This document shows, in pieces, positions 35,501-46,000 of a stretch of 64,000 bases of DNA. The notes below the pieces were generated by a model. That model was not told the origin of the DNA. It did no database searches and was given only the letters and a program-made list of their open reading frames with translations. The first letter of the stretch is position 1; every line of letters begins with the position of its first letter. Source of the stretch: Beta vulgaris subsp. vulgaris (lineage: Eukaryota; Streptophyta; Magnoliopsida; Caryophyllales; Amaranthaceae); contig NC_079209.1 in the NCBI RefSeq assembly GCF_026745355.1, positions 46,174,971 to 46,238,970 on the forward strand, read 5' to 3'. The position numbers were made by a program, and so were the translations under genes.

Positions 35501-36778
35501 CAAATCCATGTTTTTGTTCCATTTTTATTTATACGTATGAGATTGAAGCAGAAATGGTTGGTTTCGTTGTGGTTTCTCTAACCAGCAGATAGATTATTAG
35601 TTAGTATGTCTAAACTCTGCTAGTTCTCGTAGGTTGAAGAGTTAACATTATTTATCTATTGATTTTTGCTTTTCCTTTCGCGTCTATATATGCTGCTTTT
35701 TTTCTCCTTTTAAATGTATATTGGTGTCCTGGATATATAGGATGATCCTGAAGTACTTGATACCCGTAAAGCTTTCAATAGGTATCCTGCCTGGAGATCT
35801 ACTTTTGGAGAGAAACAATCTTCTTGAGGTGAAATAAGTTATTTGGCTTTTTTCCTCATCTTTCGTTTGCCTACTTTGAAGCTTCAAATGTTCTTTATAC
35901 TCTAGGACGCAATCTAGCAAAGAATATGACTTCATCATATCTACATTTCATCAAAAACTTGTAATAGTGTACAAGTTTCAGAACAGAAAAATTCATACTT
36001 GATTACACTGAATCATAACATAGTTTTCCCTCAAATATGCTTGCAATTAGCAATCTATTGGATTTTATTGATTGTTTGACTTTGACCCACGTCACTTGCA
36101 TCTTGTTACTCCTAAATACTATATTCTTATGCGGCATTTGCGACATATGCAGTACAGGGATGTTGTCCTAGCTCTTAGAAGGGGTGACATCCGACTATTA
36201 CGGTGTGCTCTCCAACAGCATGAAGATAGGTATGTCTTGTTTCTAATGTTTAGCTCCTCAAATGTGACGAGCGAGGACACTGATTTCTTTTTTCCCCTTT
36301 CTGGCTAGGTTCTTGAGATCAGGTGTCTACCTCGTATTAGAAAAACTTGAGCTGCAGGTTTACAGAAGATTACTAAAAAAAATGTAAAGCACATATTTTC
36401 TTCATTTATTGGTTTCATTCATGCTAGTTGGTTATTTATGTATCCTTTCTCATTTGTAGCTACATCATCCAAAAACACAAAGATCCAAGTAAAGCGCATC
36501 AGGTGAAATTGGACATAATAGTCAAAGCGCTAAAGTGGCTTCAGATAGACATGGATGTTGATGAGGTGATTACTGCTTTATTTATTAGTTCTGCTCTTGT
36601 CCTGTTGCAATGTGGCTTAATCTTTATTCCTAATGCCTTGATCCAGGTGGAATGTATAGTGGCCATTCTAATATACAAAAACCTTATCAAAGGGTATTTT
36701 GCACACAAGAGTAAAGTTGTAGTTCTGAGCAAACAAGACCCATTCCCCAAATTAAATGGCAAGCCGGTGGGTTTGTAA
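23591..36778 (+). CDS. EER5: EER5/THP1: PCI-domain protein of the TREX-2 mRNA export complex
   Basis: Orthologue of Arabidopsis EER5/THP1 (human PCID2, yeast Thp1), a nuclear protein that with SAC3 links transcription to mRNA export. Thirteen exons join into 407 codons plus stop: 23591-23758, 23849-23967, 24083-24176, 24280-24369, 27947-28012, 28245-28334, 28439-28495, 35024-35085, 35741-35828, 36153-36229, 36309-36383, 36460-36565, 36647-36778. All junctions are GT-AG and keep frame. The start is fixed by MAYISMGEAHRRIMDYL, matching the family. Conserved stretches include ANAFIQEFRNWESAWALEAL, KGPKRVGALHVTCQLFK, SVIRSIETARIFDFEEFP and VTYMYYTGRLEVFNE; the C-terminal PCI region ends KVVVLSKQDPFPKLNGKPVGL. 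Length is close to the Arabidopsis protein (about 413 aa). Introns 4 (3.6 kb) and 7 (6.5 kb) are swollen by repeats. The frame is intact, so it is probably functional. Confidence 0.95.
24370..27946. other. Intron 4 of EER5: repeat-rich, no gene
   Basis: A possible decayed hAT-like element runs from AGGGGTGTGATAATGAGC (about 25072) to GGCTCATACCCCTG (about 25943), with similar inverted ends but no clear 8-bp target duplication. It contains the word GAGCTT and its complement many times. No supported coding region. Confidence 0.45.
25765..25882. repeat. Perfect-looking 59-bp tandem duplication in EER5 intron 4
   Basis: The block GGTTCTCTCTGTCATTTCCA...AACAGC occurs twice in a row (25765-25823, 25824-25882) with at most a base or two of difference. 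This suggests a recent slippage or unequal exchange event. Confidence 0.9.
29226..29520. repeat. Diverged tandem duplication, period about 149 bp, in EER5 intron 7
   Basis: The block starting TTTACAAG.CA.CAAAA.CCTAGGAGGACC and continuing through CAACC/AATCATGCA.CCATATTCA is present at 29229 and again at about 29378. Roughly one base in ten differs, so it is older than the intron 4 duplication. Confidence 0.85.
29574..30030 (+). repeat. 5' LTR of the intronic chromovirus
   Basis: It starts TGTGCATCCATGCCCAC and ends AATAACA. It aligns with 34270-34697 over its length, with common blocks such as AGGTCATTGCTAGTGAAG, CAGAAATTGAGAGAA and GCTTATTACAAGTTA. Confidence 0.85.
30065..34262 (+). pseudogene. 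Chromovirus gag-pol remnant
   Basis: Plus-strand fragments with many stops and frameshifts. Gag: RPDMPTFEGFDPDGWILRVE (about 30335-30395), then DRFMIGLKA and ILAEVRLLGQRNLE. Protease: GPGATHDFFS near 31285, where the family has an active-site Asp that is Gly here. RT: LLDELQEAAIFSKLD and NAPATFQSLMNDMFRPYLRKF (about 32285-32500), with the YxDD region deleted. RNase H: VVEADASDLRLG near 32630. Integrase: LRLV-type entry, GSHLGDLKTYL, SQVWEDISMDI, YHPQTDCQTEFVNQAL (33150-33660). A chromodomain-like end, VLDVRHVRVSAGGNLEVLI, lies near 34095-34150. The chromodomain places it among chromoviruses. Inactive. Confidence 0.85.
31771..31803 (+). repeat. Homopolymer T10-G13 followed by GTGGGGGTGGGG
   Basis: A run of T then thirteen or so G, then further G tracts, inside the decayed chromovirus. 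The G runs could form a quadruplex on the plus strand. Length may be uncertain because homopolymers are error-prone. Confidence 0.8.
34270..34697 (+). repeat. 3' LTR of the intronic chromovirus
   Basis: It begins TGTGCACCCACTCCCAC right after the purine-rich CGGGGGGTACTGT, the expected polypurine tract, and ends CATAACA. Confidence 0.85.
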
Positions 36779-39700
36779 TACTCGGAAGGGGATAATATCT
36801 TTCAAATTGACATGCTGCTGGTCAAGGCCTCAAACTGGTTGATGCAAAACAAGTTGATCTCTGCATTTCTTCCTGACTGCTCGCTCTGAACAATTGATAT
36901 TTGCTAAGGATGAAATCAACCCGGCCATGTCCATGACGCAGATATGCCGATTGTACATTGTGAGATAGCGATGTTGAATTTTTATAGTGGTGTTGGAGTT
37001 AGGTTTTCCAAAACAGTTTGTGTAATGGGTTATGGTATATGTGTCCATTGTTTCTCCTCCTTTTTTAGTTGATGAGGTACCGAATGTTTTGCAGCGATAA
37101 AGGGAGCGAGGCATCTCATTAACATCCTATCTGTAGTGGGTATGGACTATTTGACGACAAGAACAATTTTACTTTTATGTTTGTAGATGATCTGTTTTTA
37201 GCCAGCGACAAAAATCTGGAGAGAAAAAAGAAGACGGAGGAAAACTCGAAATTGAAAAATATTATAAGCTTTCCGCGCCGAGTTGTATCACTGTTTGGAT
37301 ATTTGGTTCAGTGGTTCGACGGGCCGCAAATCAACAAACCTTTGTTGAACAGACGCACATTCGACTCCGGCAGAAGGGCTTTTTACCAATTTAGTATTTC
37401 TGTTTTTTTGGTCTGCAACTCCACTTTTTTGTTTCTTTCATTTACTATTTTTGTAAGTTTACTTTTTTGTTTTTTCTGAATTCAGATACAGCTACTTTTC
37501 AATTTTATTTTGGTTTAAAGTTTTGTAGGCCATTTCTCTTCATTTCTCTTTTGAGAAAATTCACGGCAAACAATCCAATTTTTATCCATCTTCCTATAAT
37601 AATCTCAGTTTTTTGCTTGTTTTGGAAAAACCTGAGTTTGAGTACTATTTTTATCAAAATAATATGAACTCTTTGATTTTCTATATAAAATAAACAAGAA
37701 CATTAGTGGTTCTATGATTGAAGAAAAGATAAGAGTTTGCATGATTATGAAAACCAAGCCAAAATTTGAAAATAAAAGTAGATTATTCTTCAATTTTCCT
37801 TTCTTAATTGTTTTATCTAGATACCAAAAATTGAGGTTTTACTTGTTCTTTTGCATATCTATATCTTAATATTCAAATAAGTCTTATATAATTGCTAATG
37901 CATAACGAATTTTTAGTTTTTGAAGTTTTTTCAAAATACCCCGAACCCACGTGGATCAGATCTTGGATCAGCCACTGATTCTTAGCAGATGTAATTTATA
38001 TAAAGTTTATTTTCAGTTGTTATTTATATAAAGTTTCAGTTGATCGTGGCCGGCGATTTGCTAAACATGTTTCCTCACACAGAGTTATTTTCACTTGAAG
38101 AGAGTGGCTATTCAAGACATTTCATGGGCTTTTAGATTGATAAGTGAAAGAGTAAACATCGAAGGCCATTTGTCGATTGGAAATGTTGGTTAGCTCTTTA
38201 ATCTTCTTAAACTATGTTTTTTATTTTAGCACAAGTTTAGTTTTATTGAGTCCGAGTTTTCTTTGAGTTTTTTTGTCTTTGGTTGTTTCCCAATTTCGAG
38301 GATATATGAGGAATCTGTTTAACCATGTGATTCTAGGTGTTGTTCAATGTACTCCTAGGGATTTTGCTTCTCATATTAGTCTGTTCTCGAATATTATGTG
38401 GGAAACCGTTAAGAGTATTGTTGATTTGTGTATAAAGTTGGGCGAGGGCGAGTACGTGCTGGTTAAGGACCCCTCGAAACCTCAAGTAAGGATCTAAGGT
38501 ATTATTGATTTTGATCTTCTATTATAGGGATTGCGAGTTTCTAAAGTCAAACACATGTTTAAGAATACGAGATAATAATTTGACTAAAAAGATCTTAGGA
38601 TTAGGTTATTGAGGGATGAATTAAAGACATACAATTCACTCGAAGTTCATGTGATGGTTTTAATAGTCATCACGTTTCCAAAAAGCATCTTACGGGAGGC
38701 TTCCCAATTTGATTTTACGCAAGTTTTAACCTCCACAAATTTTTGGGTTTTGTTCTTTTGAGGAGGAACTTAAGATACTGTGTGCAGGATATAAAGTCAC
38801 AAAAAAAGTAACTTCATCTGTAATTCAATATGTATGATTCCATGAAGATTTTTCATTTGATGGGGCTTGGGATTTATCGTCTTCGGTACATATATGATTC
38901 TTCAAGTTGAGATATGGTAATCCATCTTTGAGGTCGTTTTAGCAAGCCGGACAATTCAGGCGCACTAAAACTCACCCAAGAAGAATTTTGTTAGCGAACT
39001 TCATACTATCCTCAAAGCAGATCTTTGGACAAGTAACATACCAATTTGATTTACAGCCTCTTGTTGGTTCTACTAGTTATTGTATGTAAGAGTTAGTATA
39101 TATTTTAATTTCGTGTTAGTTTATTTTCTGCTTATCATTTGCATGTCATATCTTAGTTTGTAATTCTGATTTTAATTAATACAAAATATACCTATGTCGA
39201 TATATATATAATAAAGCTTCTTTTGAATTTTCTTAGAATTTTGGTTTGAAGTTAACCTTTATTTATCTGACGTGCAATACCGTGCTACATTTTATTTTAG
39301 TGATTGATAATAAACCCTAATTTCCCAAAGAAACCATTGATTAACAAGTATTTACAACATTTCTATATACTACAGTTTTCCACTAGATACCATTAACTTT
39401 TGTTTGTATATTCCCTTTTCCGGTTGTCTTGCTATCTAGAAATTTTACAAGTATGCTAGTTGCGAAGCATAAAAGAATGGACCAAATGTTTAGTTGCTCA
39501 ATTACTATAATTTGCCAACCGCTCATCAAAACTTGTTCTACAATTAATTCAAATCAGGTCCATTTTAGTTCAAGTTCCATCTATTTTAGATCCTAAACCA
39601 TTTCAATTGTTGAATATAGTAAGAATTAAATCAGATTGAATTGGATCAAATGGCATTTCGGGTCAATAAGATCTTCATGTTTACCATGTTGAGAAACACA

Positions 39701-40024
39701 TTTAAGTTGAGCTACTTATGTGTAATATACTCCGATCGCATCTTATTTATATCACACTTAAAATTTAGTTAGAAATAACCCCAAAAAAAAATCTTAATGT
39801 ATAATTCAAATTTCTGAACTAAAGTCACTTAACCAACAACAATAATTACACAACAGAGAACCAAAAAATAGTAACCATAACTATTTGATAAACATATAAT
39901 ATCTAGAAGCACACGAAAATTGCATGACATTTGAAACCCGATATCATTTTAACAGCCGCCATAACGCCGTTTTCCGACACGACATTCAATGATGCATGGG
40001 AATAATGATGCGAGATCCATGGTG
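36779..40024. other. Convergent intergenic region between EER5 and the WD40 gene
   Basis: The two genes end towards each other here and both 3' untranslated regions must lie inside. I see no supported gene. A short frame at 38273-38497 with LGEGEYVLVKDPSKPQVRI looks protein-like, but I cannot place it and it is not continued. The rest is AT-rich. Confidence 0.5.
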
Positions 40025-43000
40025 TCAAGCACCATTAGCTGGAAGGTTGTTTTCTATGTTGTGAGGCATTAAGATGTTGAAACCATCAGAAGCAGTTGAT
40101 ATAATCATTCCTGGAATCTGGGCATGCCAATGAAGCTCCTTCAAGTCCTTTTGACCCTGAAAAAGTTTGCACGAAAAAGAGGGTTAATGTCCTATAATTA
40201 AACTGTCATTTTCATATCGTAATTCACCCATCTACAATAGGTGGGTAGCTCTTCAAATTGAATTTGAATCATATCGTAACTCAATAATGTTTAAGCAAAT
40301 CTATGGTGGAATTTGGTATCTTTTGACCATTGAACTAAAAAGGTGGCCTATTATATAGGAACGTAGGGACTGGCTATATCATGGAACTAATTATAGTGTC
40401 AGCAATATGACCTGATGGACGAATAAAAGTTGCGGAGGCAAATCCTCAGGAGCATTCACTTGGTCTTCTGTTTGAGCTTTAAATTCAGCCTCCTCTTCTG
40501 TATCTTTTTCTAGTGTCAGGTCCCAAATTCTGCAAACAGAAAGTAAAAAGTATGAGTTCAATCAAATATATCCCTATTTTTGTGCAGATCTATATTGCAC
40601 CTGAAGCTATCACAAGTTATCAAAATTATTCTTACGTGAGCTGATGATCGGCAGAAGTGACTGCCAGTGTAGATTGCTCATGCGGACTCCATTGGATGGA
40701 TGTGATTGGGTGTTTATGGTAAGTAAAATGTGCAACCACAGCATTTCCATCCTGCCAAGCGAAGGATTAAATGTAAGTGGCAGATCAGCAAGCCGCACAG
40801 AATACTATTATGCTAAATTACTTATTTGGAGGAGAAAAGAAGATTCAGGACAAAATCAATCATGAAAGACGATTTTGTTCTTCGCTAGAAAATATATTCC
40901 AATACATTCAAGTAGAAGCCTACCAATGTGAAATGACATTGGTACAACCTACGCTATTTGGACTCTCCATCTCACTTTGAGTTGTGACAGAACCTTGACA
41001 ACTCCAACACGAGCATTAGCACTTAATGCTTCGTACAAAATAGTCAACTCGGGCACTTCGACTCGTAACCATGACAAGACAAGTATTCTAACTCCGAGTA
41101 ACATATGCTATAGTCATATAACTTAATGTTAAAACTCGAATTCCCACAATTTACAACCCTATGAGTGGCTCTCATTTGACAAGGCATGCAATTGGTTAGA
41201 TATCAACCAGTTCTGGTACAGTTTAAATCCCCATCCTGTTTGTAATAATAAAATGAATTACACAAGCCCTCAACAATGTCAACCATAGAGAGCGCTCCAT
41301 AGAGAACGCTGCTCCAATGGGCAATGAGAAACAAATTAAGGTCAATGAACAAAACCTTGCCACATCACTGTGGAACCCGTCAGCTACAAATAGTAGTGTG
41401 CTCCCACTCAGGTCAAACCCTCATCTAAAAATGATTTGGGCCTTTCAAAACCAAGGGATTGAGCATCTGACAAGCAGAGCTTCTATAATTCCCAATAGTC
41501 AGGCCACGCATTTCCTAATTCCAGTCTCCAGAGACATTTCCAACTAGATGGAGGCATTTTTGAAGCTTTGCATTACACTTCTCGGCAGTTCCGAGCAAAT
41601 CCCACTTTTGAACTTGAAACACTACTTATCCAAATGCCTCACAAAAGTCGGCCCACACATTTCCAAATGCCTAACTGAGAGGCATTATAAAACTTTTCAG
41701 CACACTTGGCATTTCCAAGCACATCCTGTTTCCGATCTTAAAACGCAACCCAAATAAACACCTCACAAGAGTAAGCCCACGTGTTTCCAAACGAGACATT
41801 TCCAGACGGGGAGGAGGATTTTTGAAGCTTTTCATCGTCAATTCGGCATTTCTAAGCGCGGCTTCCGACTTTGAAACGCTACACATTCAAATGCCTCAGA
41901 GTAGTCATCAAGGCAATTCCAGCTTGGAGGGCGGGGGGGTATTTTTATAACTTCTAAACATTCTTCTAGGCATTTCTGAGCAGATCTCACTTCCAACTTT
42001 GAAGCATGACCTGTTCAAACGCCTCACAAAATTCAGCACGCGTTTCAAAGTGCATGAGATATTTCCAATTAGGGGAGACAATTTTGTAACATTTCAGCAC
42101 TTCTTGGCATTGCTGAGCAAATCCCATTCCCAACCTTGAAACCCATCAATCATTTCCATATTTCCTAAAATGGTATTAGCTTTACCAGCTTGTATGCTAC
42201 TATCTTTAACCATTCATAAAGATGTTTGGTACAATAAGTTGTTGGATGTTAGCAAAACAAAAAAGCTTTCCGAAATTCAAACCATATTTTTCATTTAACC
42301 GAAAGCTTTCAGAAGCTATATACCAATATGTTTTTTCTAAAATTGACCACATCAACATACTCAAAGCGAAAAACAAACAAAGATGTTGCTAAAAGCTACT
42401 CCGTCTACCCCGAAAAGATCACCCCATTATCCGTTCTAGTTTGTCCCCCAAAAGATTGCCCCATTTCTTGTCCTCGCAATCACTCTACTTTATCCCATCC
42501 CAACATGCTAAAGGACAAATCTACCTACTACCCTAATACAACTCTTAATAAAGTGAAAGAAGAGAAGAGGGGGGCAGTCTTTTAGGGACGGAGGGAGTAT
42601 ATGTTAAACAAGCCCATATTGTTTGTCCCCACGCCTAGATGAACCTAGAGCGACTGTTTTTGGCTCATTTGCTCATCTGGAAATCGAAATGGATTGATTA
42701 GCTGAACGGGAGAGTCCCAAGAAAATAGCCATGGGTAGGTGTACCTAGAGCTAGGTACACCCGACTAGAGTATAGTGGAGGTAGAACCATAGAAGTGGCG
42801 CTGAAATCAGCCAGGCAATGACCACCTCAAGGTTCGGTACCGTGAGGCACTAAAGCCTTCCCATCTTAATGCAGCCCAAAAATAGTGTACAGCTTCGCAA
42901 AAGGCACACCTTAACCTGCTTTTTGATACTCAAAAAAGCCCAAATAATCATATCTCAAAAATTCCAGCAAACAGCGCCCCAAACCTGTTCATAACTTAAC

Positions 43001-46000
43001 TTTCTAAAATGTTGAATCATACCCTTGAAAGTTGGCAACTGTTTTACCTAATTGCTGATCCAGTGACAGCACTCCCATGGGCCATCCCCCTTGTCCCCCC
43101 ACCCAACAACAAATTGAAATCTGAAACATATAAATTGGTATGTGTGAATTGATACGAAGACACGCATTCTTGGAAGTGTAACAAAACTAGGTAGCAAGTT
43201 TTATCCTGTACCCAAAGCGTACCCCGGATGAGGTAACATTGGTTTGCAAAGGTTCATTGCTACATTCGATGCTTTTGTTATTTGCATCATACGGCAAAGC
43301 AAGACATATATAACTAAGCATCACCAGATGTGTGAGCTTTATCACTTCTATAGTCGTACAGAAATGATTTTCAAGCCTCAACCCTAGACAAATAAGAAAA
43401 ACAAGGCAATTCAACTGTAGTAAAAAGGAAGAACAAAAAATAAATTTATCTTCTAGTTATGTATGCATCAGATGTTCACAAAGAAGGTTTTTAGGTCAGA
43501 GTAGCGTATCAAATACAAGACCAGGTGTACCTTGAGCATTCTTAGATCACGAATGGAAAATGACCCATCATCGCTACCTGATGCCAACATACAGCTAGCT
43601 AACCTGAAGCCAAGCAAGTGTCATATCAATCAGAACATGTGGGAGTGGCTACAATAATAATCTAAATAACAGAGAGGATAGAGGATTGGTTAACCTGTTC
43701 CATGAGATTACATTAACATCTGCATCATGGGCCTTGAAGGATGTTGCAGCAGATTTCCCCAAACGAGTATCCCATATTGCAATGGTCTTATCCACAGAGG
43801 CAGAAGCAAATACACTGGCTTCTGTAGGACTCCACTGAAAGGAAACACATTATAACAGGTTAAGAGCACAATAACATACTCAACAGAAAATCCACCATTC
43901 TCATTTCATCTCCATCCAAACTTACAAAAGAATCATACTTAACAGCTGAAGGATACAAAGGTGTACCTGCAGATCTTCCACACTAGCAGCATGCCCAACA
44001 AATGGACTTGTATCAACATTCCATTTTGTCTCAGATGCAGGTTCCCACAGATAAATAGAACTTTGGCAATCACCTTCTCATACAAATCAATACCATATGT
44101 AAATTTTTTTAGTCTATATAGTACCAAATCATCCAGGATCCATCAAACAAACAGTTAGCTGCACATAAACATTACAAATTTGTGATGAATGTCATCTTAC
44201 CTGATACTAGCCTTCCAGGAACAAGGGGACTCCAATCTATAGCATAGCCTTCATCTTTGTGTCTGAACATACTTAGTGGGGCCTGATTGAAAACAAAAGA
44301 TTCACCTCGACTGCTGTCTGGTTCTGAATCAGCTAAGAAATTCAGATGAGCACTTAAGTCCCAGACCTGTAGAAAAGTTCTCAAATCTTAATACAAAGAC
44401 TCAAGTAAAAAAGCACGCCAATGGGTGTACATCTCAGTACACCAGCATAAAAGTCAACACCTATGCAGTGTGTGGAGGTTTTGAATGACCAAGTTATGAA
44501 AATAACGCTAAATTCAATAATTTATAAGTAAGATCAAATCTTAGTTGAATTCGCTAAATACTAACCTGCACATAACTTGTATCTCCCCAAGTTGCACAGA
44601 TATGAGGTTTTTGTGGCATAGAACGGATTCGATTAATGCATCCGAGATGAGCCACCTTGCGCAGCTGCAACATATATAAAACACTTACCTTTAATGGATT
44701 TATAAATGCAAAAAATTTGGCATACAACTCCTTGATAACAATGTGATCACCAGCGCTATTACCATAAAAATTCACGAAGAGAAGACCTAGAACATAAAAA
44801 AGAAACATAAGTGAAGACTTGCCTGCAATATAGGTGCTCCTGATCCATGCTCATCCTCGTCACTATCTTCATCACTATCACTGTCCATGTCTGAGCCATC
44901 ACCCTCCCTTTTAGGTACTAATTCTCGCCTTTTCCCAGATATGTTTGATACCTTGATTATTTCAATAGAATTCGACGAAGGTTTGTCTGCCTGCAAGAAA
45001 AAGCATAAGAATAACACCCATATCATAGAAAATAGATGGTCTGCAAGCTTGCATATGAAAAACATAATTGAACTAGAATGGCAGCAAGTTTATAGTAGAC
45101 CTTTGCTGAATCAGTTTTTGTATATATCCTATGATACAAAGACAACAGTAGCGTGCACCACGCTAGCATCATGCATCAACACTACAGGTTAAAGATTATG
45201 CAGCAAAGTTGCAAAACAGAATTTTTTTAACTATTGAAAGGCAGAGATTAGATCAGAAGCCAAGAGATCATTAAGCTCTAGCAACCTATTGTTGGTCCAC
45301 CCCTTGTCTGGCAGCATATCAGCTTGGTTTTAATCAGTTTTGATATGTGGAACTTGGTTTCAATCAATAGAAATCACTTTAATCAACAAAAATCTGTTTT
45401 AATCAGTAATTATAACTTTTGAGATTTAAAATCAAATTATAATCAGTCCATATAAAGTTTAGATCATTATAAAAAGTGAAAACAACAGGGTCTAGATGTT
45501 GAAATTTTAATCAATCAAAACCAATGCCAACTCTATGTAAACAGAGTGTCACTTTTAGCCTCTGCTCGTGAGGCCACAGGTGTACGACTCTTCTCCGAAG
45601 CAAAGAAAACTGCCTTTGCTTCCGCATGTACTGTGATTCACTTAAAACAAACACCAGTACCACAAGCTTTATTCTCCATTATCCCCTTAGTGTATGACCC
45701 CTTATATCATCCCAAGCTCCAGCAACCACCAATAAAAGGGCTTCATTGTGTAGTTTCAATAAAATGTAAACTGAATGAGTCTGTCCTTCAATCTTTACTT
45801 TCTCATCCTTATCGTCTTCCTAAATCTTCCAGCAAAAGAACCTTTTGCATCTCAAAAGGCTTTCAGGTTCACTACAAATACCATAATGTTACAAGCATTC
45901 CAAGATATGTCCACTTCTTATAACCCAAGTCTTTTCTAGAGATGCACAAGACTAAATTAGAGGGAACCAAAAGCTTCTCCAACTTCAAAACCATAAATAA

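Noticed and set aside
38273..38497. Open frame with LGEGEYVLVKDPSKPQVRI between the convergent genes
   Set aside because: Single short frame without neighbours or recognisable domain; noted in the intergenic entry only.
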